Shown: positions 37,810 to 47,090, counted from the stretch's first letter. The stretch: 64,000 nucleotides of DNA from an uncultured Collinsella sp. (GCA_902479065.1 CABSNM010000010.1:1-64000); one strand, 5' to 3'. Numbers and translations: made by a program. The notes: generated by a model not told the origin, from the letters alone.

Positions 37810-38430
37810 CTAGGCGTCCTTCGCGGCAAGGTCGCGCGAGGTGACGATACGGTCGATCAGGCCGTAGTCGAGGGCCTCGGCAGCGGTCAGGTAGTTGTCG
37901 CGCTCGGTGTCGGCCTGGACCTTCTCGATGGGCTGGCCAGAGGCGTCGGACAGGATCTGGTTGAGCTCGCGGCGGGTCTTCTTGATCTCCTCGGCCACGA
38001 TCTCGATCTCGGTCTGCTGGCCCTGGGCACCGCCGCTGGGCTGGTGAATCATAACCTTGGAGTGCGGCAGGCAGAAGCGCTTGCCCTTGGCGCCGGCCGA
38101 AAGCAGCACGGCGGCCATAGACGCGGCCATGCCCACACAGATGGTAGAAACCTGCGGCTTGATGAAGTTCATGGTGTCCAGAATCGCCAGGCCGGAGTAG
38201 ACCTCGCCGCCGGGCGAATTGATGTAGAGCGAGATATCCTTCTCGGCATCCTGGCTCTCAAGATGCAGCAGCTGGGCAACGACCAGGTTGGCACTGACGG
38301 AGTTGATCTCCTCGCCCAAGAAGATGATGCGGTCGTTGAGCAGGCGCGAATAGATATCGTAGCTGCGCTCGCCGCGCGGCGTCTGCTCGATAACGTATGG
38401 CACGAGGGCGGAATCGAACTTAGCGATCAT
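37810..38430 (-). CDS. clpP: ATP-dependent Clp protease proteolytic subunit
   Basis: Serine peptidase of the Clp complex. Counting from the ATG at 38430, the catalytic Ser104 is in GMAASMAA and His129 in HSKVMIHQP, with the Asp near 178. That ATG has GGAG at 6 nt; three upstream in-frame start codons (up to 38460) lack such a site. 206 residues. Order tig-clpP-clpX is the classic one. Confidence 0.95.
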   Translation of the reverse strand: MIAKFDSALVPYVIEQTPRGERSYDIYSRLLNDRIIFLGEEINSVSANLVVAQLLHLESQDAEKDISLYINSPGGEVYSGLAILDTMNFIKPQVSTICVGMAASMAAVLLSAGAKGKRFCLPHSKVMIHQPSGGAQGQQTEIEIVAEEIKKTRRELNQILSDASGQPIEKVQADTERDNYLTAAEALDYGLIDRIVTSRDLAAKDA

Positions 38431-38476
38431 ACGCATCTCCATTTCTCTCTTGCGGACCAAATTGGTTCTAGATAAA

Positions 38477-38517
38477 CGTACGGTGCCCGCATGCTATGCA
38501 TTGGCTGGCACCGTACG
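38477..38517 (-). terminator. Hairpin between tig and clpP
   Basis: CGTACGGTGCC and GGCACCGTACG form a perfect 11-bp stem with a 19-nt loop; TTTATC follows on the minus strand. It would attenuate tig transcription before clpPX. Confidence 0.65.
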
Positions 38518-38593
38518 AAGCTACCGGATAACCGGTGTATAACTTTACCCCATCACGGGCGCACGCATGCGCTCGCGGGCAAGGTGGCGAGAA

Positions 38594-39895
38594 TTATTCG
38601 GCGTCCTTGGCGGTCTCGTCGACCTCGGTCACCTTGGCGTTCTCGACCAGGTGGTCGACGGCCTTGGAGCGACGGATGGACTCGCGGACGGCAGGCATGC
38701 GGCCATCGGCGATGAACTCGGCCTTTGAAGCCTCGACGTCCTTGACGCCGGCCTTCTCGAACTCGGCGTTAATATCATCCTCGGTGACCTCAATCTTGAG
38801 CTCACGAGCGAGGGCGTCGAGAGCCAGGGACTCACGGGCAACGTCGTTGGCCTGCTTGTGCAGGTCGCCGATGAACTGCTCCATGGTCAGGCCGGAAGCG
38901 GGCAGCCAGGTGTCCAGCGTCATGCCGCGGGCAGCGAGGTTGGACAGGAAGTTCTGGCCAAGCTCCTCAAAGACGGACTGCTCGTAGTCGGCGTCCATCT
39001 CGTCGAGCTGCAGACGCTCGGCGAGAGCGGAGACGCAACGGTTCTCCTTCTCGGCCGGGAGGCGGGAAGCCTTGTCCTGCTCGATCTCGATCTTGATGGC
39101 GTCGCGCATGGCGTCGATGCTGTCAAAGCCAAAGTCGGACTTGACGAGCTCGTCGGTGAGCTCGGGGGTGTTGCGAACCTTGATGCCCTTGACGGTGACC
39201 TCGACGGTGTGGGTCTCGGCCTCCTCGCCCTCCTCGACCTCGTCGGTCCAGGTGACGGTCTTGACGTCGTCAACGTTGGCGCCGATCAGGGCCTCGTTGA
39301 ACTCCTTGGGGTTGCTGTCGCTACCGGCGATGAGCATGCGGCCCTCGGCGGCAAAGTTGTCGGCGTTCTCGACGGCCTTGAGGTCGACGGTGACGTAGTC
39401 CTCGGCCTCGACGGCGCGACCCTCGACGTCCTCGAAAGTGGCACGGTAGTTGAGGAGCATCTCGACCTGGTTGTTGATCTCGGACTCGGTGACCTCCGCA
39501 GGGGGCATCTCGATCTCGACAGCGTCGAAGGAGGAGAGCTCAGCGGCAGGACGCAGGGAGAACTCGACGGTGTAGGTGTAGTCCTCGTGATCCTTGGCGA
39601 GGTCGAGGTCCTTGTAGTCACCGTTCTTGGTGGGGACGATGTCCAGCTCGTTGAGGACGGCGGGCTCGTTGGCGGCGATCAGGTCATTGGTGGCCTGGGC
39701 GAGGGTAGCCTCGGCGCCAAGAGCAGAGTCGATGACCGGACGGGGGGCCTTACCGGCGCGGAAACCCGGGAAGCGGTACTTCTTGGCGGTGTCCTTGTAG
39801 GCCTTCTTGATCGCGGCGTCGACGTCGGCGGCCGGGATGGTGACCGTAGCGGTGAGCTTGGCGTCCTTGACGTCAGAAGCGGTGATGTTCAACAC
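38594..39895 (-). CDS. tig: Trigger factor
   Basis: Ribosome-associated chaperone and prolyl isomerase. The ribosome-binding N-domain contains FPGFRAGKAPRPV (the GFRxGKxP signature), followed by the FKBP-type domain (about 150-235) and the C-terminal helical domain. The start is uncertain: GTG at 39895 (3 nt after AGGAGG), TTG at 39892 (6 nt after it) or ATG at 39907, which would contain the AGGAGG. The longer open frame upstream runs through tRNA-Leu and is not coding. About 433 residues; acidic C-terminus. Confidence 0.93.
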   Translation of the reverse strand: MLNITASDVKDAKLTATVTIPAADVDAAIKKAYKDTAKKYRFPGFRAGKAPRPVIDSALGAEATLAQATNDLIAANEPAVLNELDIVPTKNGDYKDLDLAKDHEDYTYTVEFSLRPAAELSSFDAVEIEMPPAEVTESEINNQVEMLLNYRATFEDVEGRAVEAEDYVTVDLKAVENADNFAAEGRMLIAGSDSNPKEFNEALIGANVDDVKTVTWTDEVEEGEEAETHTVEVTVKGIKVRNTPELTDELVKSDFGFDSIDAMRDAIKIEIEQDKASRLPAEKENRCVSALAERLQLDEMDADYEQSVFEELGQNFLSNLAARGMTLDTWLPASGLTMEQFIGDLHKQANDVARESLALDALARELKIEVTEDDINAEFEKAGVKDVEASKAEFIADGRMPAVRESIRRSKAVDHLVENAKVTEVDETAKDAE

Positions 39896-39982
39896 GTTCC
39901 TCCTCATACTGCCCAGCTTATCTGAGGTGCTGGTACCTTTATGCAACAAGCGTCGCGAGGGCATAAGCCGACGCGGGTGCGT

Positions 39983-40066
39983 TGGTGCGGGCGAAAGGAC
40001 TCGAACCTTCACGGGAATCCCACCAGAACCTAAATCTGGCGCGTCTACCAATTCCGCCACGCCCGC
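39983..40066 (-). tRNA. tRNA-Leu (TAG)
   Basis: The reverse complement has acceptor GCGGGCG paired with CGCCCGC, D arm TGGCGGAATTGG, anticodon arm CCAGA-TTTAGGT-TCTGG with TAG, a long variable arm (class II), T loop GTTCGAGTC and an encoded CCA. It lies directly upstream of tig on the same strand. Confidence 0.95.
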
Positions 40067-40206
40067 ATGAGCGCACAGACTAGGAATGATAGCAGATACG
40101 AGCGGCAAGCGCACGCACACCTTTTACAGGCTCACGACCTCACCACGAGTGCAAAAGGCGGGGCGAGTTGCCCCGCCCCGCAAATTACGACTTGTTCGCA
40201 GACCCG

Positions 40207-43038
40207 CTACTCCCCCAGCAGGGCCTTCTCGGGCGTGATCGGCAGTGAGCGCACCTGGTGGCCGGTGGCGTGTGCCACGGCCGAGGCCACGGCGGCGAGC
40301 GGCGTGTTGATGACGACCTCGCCGATCGACTTGGCACCAAACGGACCCGTCGGCTCGTAGCTCGGCTCAAAGGCCACGCGTATGCTGCCGATATCCAGGC
40401 GCGTGGGTAGCTTGTAGCTCATAAAGTTGCCGGTGCGCAGACGGCCGCGGTCATCGTGCTCGACAATCTCGTAGAGCGCGTGGCCGATACCCTGGGCAAT
40501 GCCGCCCTCGGCCTGGACGCGCGCAAGCGCCTCGTTGATCACGGTGCCGCAGTCCACAGCCGCCGCGTAGTCCACAACAGTCACCTTGCCGGTGGCCTTG
40601 TCGACCTCGACCTCGGCAATGCCGGCCATAAACGGCGGGGGCGAAACGGGCAGGCAGGCAGAGGCATGCGAGGTCAGCGCGTCGCCGCCCGCGATGTTCT
40701 TGACGCACAGGTTGGCAAAGTCGCGCAGCGTGAGGTAGCGGTTCTGCTCGCGCGCGGCACGCTCGTCGGACAGACGCACGTACTGACCATCGAAGACCAC
40801 ATCGGCGGCGTCCACGTCCCACATCTGGGCGGCTTTGGAGCAAATCTTCTCACGCAGCTCGGTCGCGGCGTTCTTGGCGGCAAGGCCCGTCACGTACGTA
40901 CCCGAGCTCGCGTACGAGCCGGCGTCGAACGGCGACACATCAGTGTCCACGCCGCGCACCACGATCATCGAACTCTCCACGCCCAGTTCCTCGGCGGCAA
41001 TCTGCGCCAGGATCGTGTCGACGCCCATGCCGTTATCGGTGGCTCCGGTGCCGATGGTAATGAAGCCGTCCTCTTCCAGGCGCATGTCGATGCCGGCGAT
41101 GTCCACGTTGGAAATGCCTGAGCCCTGCATGGTGAGCGCGCAGCCCAGGGCGCGCACGCGGTCGCCCAGGTCCACGGCTAGCGGCTTGTCGCGCCAACCG
41201 ATCATGTCCATCGCGCGCAGCAGGCAGCGGTCGAGCGCACAGGCGTTGAGCTTCTCGTTGTAGTACTGCGGCATGGTCTCGCCCTCGCGCACAATGTTCT
41301 TAAGGCGCAGGTCGGCGGGGTCCATGTGCAGCATGTCGGCGAGCTCGTTGACGGCGCTCTCCACGGCAAACTGGCCTTGGGTGGCACCGTAGCCGCGATA
41401 CGCGCCGCCGCGGTTGGTGTTGGTGTAGACGGCGTCCCAGCTAAAGCGGCTCGCCTTTACGTGGTTGTAGATGGGCAGGCTCTTGTGGCCCGACAGGCCG
41501 ATCGTCGTGGTAGCGTGCTCGCCATACGCACCGGCGTTGGACAACGTATGCAGATCGATGGCCGTGATGGTGCCGTCGTTCATGGCGCCCAGCTTAACGG
41601 TCATCTGCATCTGGTGGCGCGAATTGCCCGCGGTGATGGTCTCCTCGCGGGTGTAGCAGCAGTAGCTCGGACGGCCAGTCTGCTGGGTCACGAACGCCAC
41701 GAAGATCTCGCAGCAGCCCGTCTGCTTGGAGCCAAAGCCGCCGCCGATGCGCGGCTTAATGACCTGCACCTGCGACTGCGGAATGTCGAGCGACTGCGCG
41801 ACCATGCGACGCACGTGGAAGGGCACCTGCGTCGAGGTGGTCACCGAGATGCGCCCGAACGCGTCGGTCGTCGCGAAGGCGCGGAAGGTCTCCATGGGCG
41901 CAGTCTGCGTGGCCTGGCTGGTGTAGGTGCGCTCAAAGACGATGTCGCTCTGGGCGAAGGCCTCGTCCAAGTCGCCAAAATCGCTGGTACCGCTGCACAC
42001 CAGGTTACGAGCAACGTCGCCGCCCTGCGGGAACATAAAGGTCACGTCGCCCTCGGGGTGGACAACGATGTCGTTATCGAGTGCCTGGGTAAAGTCGAGC
42101 AGCGGCTCGAGCACCTCATAGTCGACCTTAATGAGTTTGAGCGCCTTGTCGGCAGCCTCCTCGGTCTCGGCGGCGACGATCGCCACTTCCTCGTTTTGGT
42201 AACGGACGAGGTTCTCGAGAATCAGGCGGTCGTAGGGACTCGGCTGCGGATAGCTCTGGCCGGCGATGGTAAAGCGGCGCTTGGGCACGTCCTCGTAGGT
42301 GTAGACGCCCACGACGCCCGGCACCTTAAGGGCGCGAGACGTGTCGATGGAGCGGATCTTGGCGCGGGCATAGGGGCTGCGCTTGAGCTTGACGATCAGG
42401 GCGCCGGCGGGCACCATATCGCCGGTGTAGACCGGACGACCCTCGAGCAGGGCCTTCGAGTCCTTCTTGGGCTGCTTGTGGGTGATCTGCTTGTAGGAGA
42501 CGCCGTCAGAGCTCGTGTCGTTGACGGGCAGCTCGGGCATCTCAAAGCCAACCTGCACGCCGGACTCGTTGAGGAAGCGCACGATAGCGCGCAGCTGGCT
42601 CTCGTAGCCGCTGCAGCGGCAAAGGTTACCGGCAAGCTGACGTGAGAGCTCCTCACGCGTGGCGACGAGGCTCGGGTCCTCCTTGGCGGCGCGGGCAAGC
42701 GCCAGCACGTTCATGATAAGGCCGGGGGCACAAAAACCGCACTGCTCGGCGCCTTCGGCAGCCATCGCACGGGCAAGCGCCTCGGACTCGGCCTTGAGGC
42801 CCTCGAGCGTGGTGATGGAGCGGCCCTCGACGCGCGCGGCGGGAACCGAGCAGCTCAGAACCGGGTCGCCATCGAGCCACACCGTGCACAGACCGCAGTT
42901 GGTGGTCTCGCAGGCACAGCGCACCGACGCGCAGCCCTGCTCGCGCAGCAGCGCAAAGAGCATGGTGTCGGGGGCAATCTGAACCTTGACCTTGCGGCCG
43001 TTGAGCGTAAAGGAAAGATCGATGAGTTTGGCAGCCAT
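40207..43038 (-). CDS. Xanthine dehydrogenase-family fusion: [2Fe-2S] subunit plus molybdenum-binding subunit
   Basis: 943 residues joining two normally separate subunits. Residues 1-160 are the iron-sulfur subunit: ferredoxin-type cysteines C43, C48, C51 and C63, then the helical domain with CGFC and CRC. From about 190 the molybdopterin subunit begins, with GGGFGSKQ near 430, RGYG near 560 and GPFGAKSIGE near the C-terminus carrying the catalytic Glu. The separate FAD subunit gene lies directly upstream (1-nt overlap). Family members hydroxylate purines or aldehydes; the substrate here is unknown. Some clostridial relatives are selenium-dependent, but no sign of that can be read from the sequence. 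Confidence 0.9.
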   Translation of the reverse strand: MAAKLIDLSFTLNGRKVKVQIAPDTMLFALLREQGCASVRCACETTNCGLCTVWLDGDPVLSCSVPAARVEGRSITTLEGLKAESEALARAMAAEGAEQCGFCAPGLIMNVLALARAAKEDPSLVATREELSRQLAGNLCRCSGYESQLRAIVRFLNESGVQVGFEMPELPVNDTSSDGVSYKQITHKQPKKDSKALLEGRPVYTGDMVPAGALIVKLKRSPYARAKIRSIDTSRALKVPGVVGVYTYEDVPKRRFTIAGQSYPQPSPYDRLILENLVRYQNEEVAIVAAETEEAADKALKLIKVDYEVLEPLLDFTQALDNDIVVHPEGDVTFMFPQGGDVARNLVCSGTSDFGDLDEAFAQSDIVFERTYTSQATQTAPMETFRAFATTDAFGRISVTTSTQVPFHVRRMVAQSLDIPQSQVQVIKPRIGGGFGSKQTGCCEIFVAFVTQQTGRPSYCCYTREETITAGNSRHQMQMTVKLGAMNDGTITAIDLHTLSNAGAYGEHATTTIGLSGHKSLPIYNHVKASRFSWDAVYTNTNRGGAYRGYGATQGQFAVESAVNELADMLHMDPADLRLKNIVREGETMPQYYNEKLNACALDRCLLRAMDMIGWRDKPLAVDLGDRVRALGCALTMQGSGISNVDIAGIDMRLEEDGFITIGTGATDNGMGVDTILAQIAAEELGVESSMIVVRGVDTDVSPFDAGSYASSGTYVTGLAAKNAATELREKICSKAAQMWDVDAADVVFDGQYVRLSDERAAREQNRYLTLRDFANLCVKNIAGGDALTSHASACLPVSPPPFMAGIAEVEVDKATGKVTVVDYAAAVDCGTVINEALARVQAEGGIAQGIGHALYEIVEHDDRGRLRTGNFMSYKLPTRLDIGSIRVAFEPSYEPTGPFGAKSIGEVVINTPLAAVASAVAHATGHQVRSLPITPEKALLGE

Positions 43039-43952
43039 TAGCGCACCTCGCTAGAATCGACGCCGGGCACGCGGCGGCAGGAATACTCATCCGTGGCAAA
43101 CTTAGGAATCTGCACGCCCTCGAGCTCGTGCGCAAGCGCGGCCGAAAGCTCGATGCCGGCGGCGCGACGCACGGCCTGAATCGCCAGCGGGGCCGAGATG
43201 CGGCGGCGGTAGTCGGCCGAGCCCCACAGGTTGGTGCCATAGCTCAGCGCGCGTACGGACGCGGCCAGGGCGCGCAGCTCGTCCTCTGAAGGCTGCTCGT
43301 TCACCAGGCCACATGCCTCGCCCTGCAGCAGGGTCGCGCGCAGCGGGCGGGCGCCCACGGTGACATGCCAGCTGTTGTCCCACCAGGCGGCGGTGACGTT
43401 TAAGGAGGGGAAGTCAGTCGCGGCCTTGCGCACGGCTTCATAGCTCGCACGGTAATCGTGCTTAACGACCACGACGTGCTCGATCACGTCGCGCACATAG
43501 CCCATGTCCACGAACTCGGCGAGCGGCACGCGGCCGGCACCCGTCAGCTCAACATACGAATCGAGCGCCAAAAATGCCGAGAGCACGTCCGAAAAACCAA
43601 AGCGACCGTAAATGCTGCCGCCCACCGTGGCGGTGTTGCGCAGCTGCACGCCCACGATATCGTGGACGGCGAACTCAAAGACATGGTTGACAAGCGCGTT
43701 GAGCCCGGCATGGCGCTCGAGCTGGCGCAGGGTACACATGGCACCGATGCGAAACTCGGTCTCGGTCTCCTCAATCTGATCGAGTCCGCAGGCCGAAAGG
43801 TCAATCGCCGTCGCCACGCGACGCGAACCCAGGCGCATCCAAATGCCACCGCTCACAATCTTGTTGTTGCGGTTCTTCTGTAAGAGCTCATAGGCTTCGG
43901 CCGCGTTTCCAACACGGACGTAGGTACCGAACTTGAGCACGTTCTCCCCCAT
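43038..43952 (-). CDS. Xanthine dehydrogenase-family FAD subunit
   Basis: 304 residues with the FAD-binding domain of molybdenum hydroxylases (segments KIVSGGIWMRLG, then the RNTATVGGSIYGR motif near 110) and the CO dehydrogenase flavoprotein C-terminal domain. It should accept electrons from the fused iron-sulfur/molybdenum protein encoded next. The stop and next start share one base. ATG at 43952 or GTG at 43940 (after GGGGGAG) are both possible starts. Confidence 0.88.
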   Translation of the reverse strand: MGENVLKFGTYVRVGNAAEAYELLQKNRNNKIVSGGIWMRLGSRRVATAIDLSACGLDQIEETETEFRIGAMCTLRQLERHAGLNALVNHVFEFAVHDIVGVQLRNTATVGGSIYGRFGFSDVLSAFLALDSYVELTGAGRVPLAEFVDMGYVRDVIEHVVVVKHDYRASYEAVRKAATDFPSLNVTAAWWDNSWHVTVGARPLRATLLQGEACGLVNEQPSEDELRALAASVRALSYGTNLWGSADYRRRISAPLAIQAVRRAAGIELSAALAHELEGVQIPKFATDEYSCRRVPGVDSSEVR

Positions 43953-44032
43953 CTCTTCACTTGTCCAGTACGTTTAAGTGTACCAAACGAGGGGCCGCAC
44001 ACCGTTTTAGGACAAAATCCACCCACCCATCC

Positions 44033-44105
44033 ATAACTTGCGGTGATATACGGACTGATTAGTCGTTCTGGAACGCAAAACAGTCCGTATATCACCGCAA
44101 GTTAT
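44033..44105. repeat. P3 palindromic element, copy c
   Basis: Arms of 25 nt (44033-44057, 44081-44105) pair perfectly around a 23-nt loop. TTGCGGTGATATA matches the other P3 copies (TTGCGGTGAAATA), but the inner part of the arm is CGGACTG instead of GTTCCTG, and the other arm has the compensating change. Confidence 0.88.
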
Positions 44106-44124
44106 GAGGAGTCCTCCGGGATAG

Positions 44125-44155
44125 AAAAGGCTCCCAGCCGGAATGGCTGGGAGCC
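44125..44155 (-). terminator. Intrinsic terminator after gdhA
   Basis: GGCTCCCAGCC and GGCTGGGAGCC form a perfect 11-bp stem with a 5-nt loop, followed on the minus strand by TTTTC, 28 nt past the gdhA stop. Confidence 0.88.
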
Positions 44156-44182
44156 TCATCACATGCTATATCGAGCGAAGAT

Positions 44183-45538
44183 TTAGCAGACGCCCTGGGC
44201 GAGCATGGCGTCGGCGACCTTCAGGAAGCCGGCGATATTGGCGCCCATGACAAAGTTGCCCTCCTCGCCGTACTCCTTGGCGGTGTCGTCCACGTTGTGG
44301 AACATGCCGCGCATGAGCTGCTCGAGCTTGCCGTCGACCTCCTCGAAGGTCCAAGACAGGTGCTCGGCGTTCTGGCTCATCTCCAGGCCGGACACGAGCA
44401 CGCCGCCAGCGTTGGCAGCCTTACCGGGCATAAAGGCGACGCCGTTCTCCTGGAAGTAGGTCGTAGCCTCGATGGTCGTGGGCATGTTCGCGCCCTCGCC
44501 GACCACCTTGCAGCCGTTGGCGACGAGCGCCTGGGCGTCCTCGAGCAGCAGCGTGTTCTCGCGAGCGCAGGGCAGCGCGATGTCGCAGGGCAGCTGCCAC
44601 ACGCCGCGGCCGTCGCCCTCGTGCCACGTGGCATTGGGCTTCTCGTCAACGTACATGGCGAGCGTAACGCCCTTGTCGTGGCCGGAACGCTTCTTGTTGT
44701 AGACATGCTCGAGCACGGTGTAGTCAATGCCGTCGGGATCCTCGACCCAGCCGTGAGTATCGGAGCAGGCGAGCACCTTGCCGCCGAGCTGGGCGACCTT
44801 CTGGACCGCGTAGATAGCGACGTTACCGGAGCCGTGAACGACGACGTTCTTGCCCTCGAAGGAGTCGCCGCGGCTCTTGAGGTACTCGTCCACAAAGTAG
44901 ACCAGGCCGTAGCCGGTAGCCTCGGTACGGGCGAGCGAACCGCCAAAGGAGAGGCCCTTGCCGGTGAGGACGCCGGTCCACTCGTTGGTCAGGCGCTTGT
45001 ACTGACCGAACAGGTAGGCAACCTCGCGGCCGCCAACGCCCAGATCGCCGGCGGGAACGTCGGTGTTGGGGCCGATGTGGCGATAGAGCTCGGTCATGAA
45101 AGACTGGCAGAAGTGCATGATCTCGTTGTTGGACTTGCCCTTGGGGTCAAAGTCGGAGCCGCCCTTGCCGCCGCCCATGGGAAGGGTGGTCAGGCTGTTC
45201 TTGAGGATCTGCTCCAGGCCCAGGAACTTGAGCATGCCCAGGGTGACCGTCGGGTTAAAGCGCAGGCCGCCCTTGTAGGGTCCAATGGCAGAGTTGAACT
45301 CGACGCGGTAGCCGCGGTTGACCTGGACCTTGCCCTGGTCGTCGACCCAGGGGACACGGAACATAACGATGCGCTCGGGCTCGACGAGGCGCTCCAGCAG
45401 GGCGGCCTCCTCGTACTCGGGGTGGGCGTCGAGCGCCGGCTGGATGGTGCCGAGGATCTCGGTCGCGGCCTGGATGAACTCAGGCTGCTCGGGATAGCGG
45501 GCCTTGAGCTCTTCGAGAACTTTCTGCGTGTAGCTCAT
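44183..45538 (-). CDS. gdhA: Glutamate dehydrogenase, NADP-type hexameric
   Basis: Interconverts 2-oxoglutarate plus ammonia and glutamate. The family motifs are present: PYKGGLRFNP, LPMGGGKGGSDFDPKGKS with the catalytic Lys, and the Rossmann segment VVVHGSGNVAIYA. 451 residues from the ATG at 45538, which has GGAGG at 5 nt; the frame continues 16 codons upstream without a ribosome site. It stands alone between two palindrome-containing intergenic regions. Confidence 0.95.
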   Translation of the reverse strand: MSYTQKVLEELKARYPEQPEFIQAATEILGTIQPALDAHPEYEEAALLERLVEPERIVMFRVPWVDDQGKVQVNRGYRVEFNSAIGPYKGGLRFNPTVTLGMLKFLGLEQILKNSLTTLPMGGGKGGSDFDPKGKSNNEIMHFCQSFMTELYRHIGPNTDVPAGDLGVGGREVAYLFGQYKRLTNEWTGVLTGKGLSFGGSLARTEATGYGLVYFVDEYLKSRGDSFEGKNVVVHGSGNVAIYAVQKVAQLGGKVLACSDTHGWVEDPDGIDYTVLEHVYNKKRSGHDKGVTLAMYVDEKPNATWHEGDGRGVWQLPCDIALPCARENTLLLEDAQALVANGCKVVGEGANMPTTIEATTYFQENGVAFMPGKAANAGGVLVSGLEMSQNAEHLSWTFEEVDGKLEQLMRGMFHNVDDTAKEYGEEGNFVMGANIAGFLKVADAMLAQGVC

Positions 45539-45748
45539 GCTTCCTCCAATGATGGGAAACGAAAAATGTTGATCGCGGCACCCCATGCGCCGCGAGCTTT
45601 ATCGAATATGGATAATATCGCACTGTTGCAGCAAAGTTTCGCATAAGCCGACGAGCAGATGTTTCGTTTTGATTACGATGCAGGTAGAAGCGTTTTCGAG
45701 TGTCTGACGCGCAAAACCCGTGTTTCAAACCTGTTTCGTCCACGTGTT

Positions 45749-45791
45749 CCAAACCACCACATTGGGGACAGGCACCTTTGTGGGGGTTTGG
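45749..45791. repeat. P6 palindromic element (GGGGACAGGCACC core)
   Basis: CCAAACCACCACA and TGTGGGGGTTTGG arms (one mismatch) enclose GGGGACAGGCACC. It begins 3 nt past the stop codon of the DUF3343 gene. Confidence 0.65.
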
Positions 45792-45794
45792 TGG

Positions 45795-46190
45795 TTAGAG
45801 GACGAGTTGGTGGTAGTCGGCGGGGGTTACGCGGCCCTCGGTGGCGGCGCGGAAGGCGGCGAGGGCATCGCCCGAGAACGGCATGGCCCAGCACAGGCCG
45901 CAACCTGCAGTAATGGAGCCGGGCAGCGGCATGATGCGCCCGGGCACACCGGCATCCAGGCACAGCTGCTCGCATTCCATCACATCGAAGGTGCTGTCAA
46001 ACGAAACGATGATCTTGCGTTCGTGGTCGAGGGCATCACCGGACGGGCCTTCGCGGTGTGCATCACGATACGCCGCGGCGGCCGCTTCCTCTTCCGCAGT
46101 ATGACCACAGCCACCGCAGCCGCAGGTACAGGGCTCGGAACCATCGCAAGTGCAAGGCTCTCCCGTGTCGGGGCAAATATCGTGAGACAT
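45795..46190 (-). CDS. DUF3343 (putative Se/S carrier-like) protein with Cys-rich N-terminus
   Basis: 131 residues. The C-terminal part (about 60-130) has the DUF3343 signature GVPGRIMPLPGSITAGCGLCW; this family is described as putative Se/S carrier proteins and is found with selenium genes. The N-terminal 30 residues hold nine Cys and one His (CPDTGEPCTCDG, then PCTCGCGGCGH), suggesting metal binding, followed by a charged linker. GGAG is 5 nt before the ATG. It follows the mobA-like gene by 15 nt and is the last gene of the selB-selC-mobA series. Confidence 0.8.
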   Translation of the reverse strand: MSHDICPDTGEPCTCDGSEPCTCGCGGCGHTAEEEAAAAAYRDAHREGPSGDALDHERKIIVSFDSTFDVMECEQLCLDAGVPGRIMPLPGSITAGCGLCWAMPFSGDALAAFRAATEGRVTPADYHQLVL

Positions 46191-46205
46191 GGCAACTCCA
46201 ATCGT

Positions 46206-46838
46206 CTAGGCGAGCAACTCGGCCGCCGCAAACTCCTCGGGCGTATTGACGTTTTCGAAGCAGAGCGTCGAGCCCGCGGCCTTAACAATCTGCGGCTCAT
46301 CCATATAACCGGCCTGAACGCGACTGATCAGGCAGCGAATGCGCTGTCGGTCGCAGGAGAGCAGCTCTTGGGCAACCGGAGCACACGCATCACGGCGCCA
46401 GACGGCGCAAAGCGGCTCAATCCCCCGCTCCTCGCGCGGCACGCACACGTCGAGCGCCTCGGCCTCAACACGATCGGCAAGCGCGCCGATGAGTTCCGGC
46501 GAGACAAACGGCATATCACAGGCGACGATCGCCACGAGCGGCAGCCGGGCCGCAGTCAGCGAACTCGCGATGCCGCGCATGGCGCCCGCCGACCCCTCAA
46601 GGTCCGCCACCACACGCGGCACCAAGCCGCCAAACGCGCACTCCTCAAGGTAGGCAAGCTCGCTGGGACGCGAAGTCGTCACGACTAACTCGCCGGCAAC
46701 TGGCGCCAGCCGACCCAGCACGCGCTCGATCAAGGGCTCGCCACAAAACGCCATGCGCGCCTTGTCGCAACCCATGCGCGACGACAGCCCGCCCGCTTGG
46801 ACGACACAAGAAAGATCGGCACGTCTTACGGTAGTCAT
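46206..46838 (-). CDS. mobA: MobA-like molybdenum cofactor guanylyltransferase
   Basis: NTP-transferase that attaches GMP to molybdopterin. The nucleotide-binding motif VVQAGGLSSRMGCDK is at the N-terminus (about 13-27) and the metal-binding IVACDMPFV near 104. 211 residues from the ATG at 46838; the longer open frame upstream reads into tRNA-Sec. Its Mo-bisMGD product is needed by the molybdopterin oxidoreductase at 50601 and by formate dehydrogenases, which fits its position between selC and the DUF3343 gene. Confidence 0.85.
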   Translation of the reverse strand: MTTVRRADLSCVVQAGGLSSRMGCDKARMAFCGEPLIERVLGRLAPVAGELVVTTSRPSELAYLEECAFGGLVPRVVADLEGSAGAMRGIASSLTAARLPLVAIVACDMPFVSPELIGALADRVEAEALDVCVPREERGIEPLCAVWRRDACAPVAQELLSCDRQRIRCLISRVQAGYMDEPQIVKAAGSTLCFENVNTPEEFAAAELLA

Positions 46839-46993
46839 ACGGCAAAACACCCCCATCGGCATGCTCGAAACCCGGTGCACGAAGCTAAATACCGTCGCCG
46901 ATAAAGCGGGCGGCACGGCAAACCCATGCAAAAACAAAACAGCGCCTTTGCGGCACGCAGCAAGACCGCGAGCACAAAAGCGCTGGTAGCGTA

Positions 46994-47090
46994 TGGCGGG
47001 AACGTATGTGAATCGAACACATCCAAGACGTTTTGCACGCCTCGCAACGGTTTTGAGGACCGCGGAGCCCACCGGAGCCCATCCGTTCCC
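46994..47090 (-). tRNA. selC: tRNA-Sec (TCA), selC
   Basis: The reverse complement starts GGGAACGGATGGGCTCCGG, with an extended acceptor, a long D stem (GGGCTCCGG/GGCTCC-type), the anticodon loop CCTCAAAA giving TCA, a long variable arm and T loop GTTCGATTC, ending CGTTCCCG-CCA. At 97 nt and with a UGA-reading anticodon it is a selenocysteine tRNA. It lies between selB and mobA on the same strand. Confidence 0.93.

Noticed and set aside
40067..40120. N-terminal extension of trigger factor through the tRNA-Leu gene
   Set aside because: The open frame crosses a complete tRNA-Leu; the family N-terminus and an AGGAGG site place the start near 39895.
46839..47072. N-terminal extension of the mobA-like gene
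   Set aside because: The open frame runs into tRNA-Sec and has no family similarity before the ATG at 46838.
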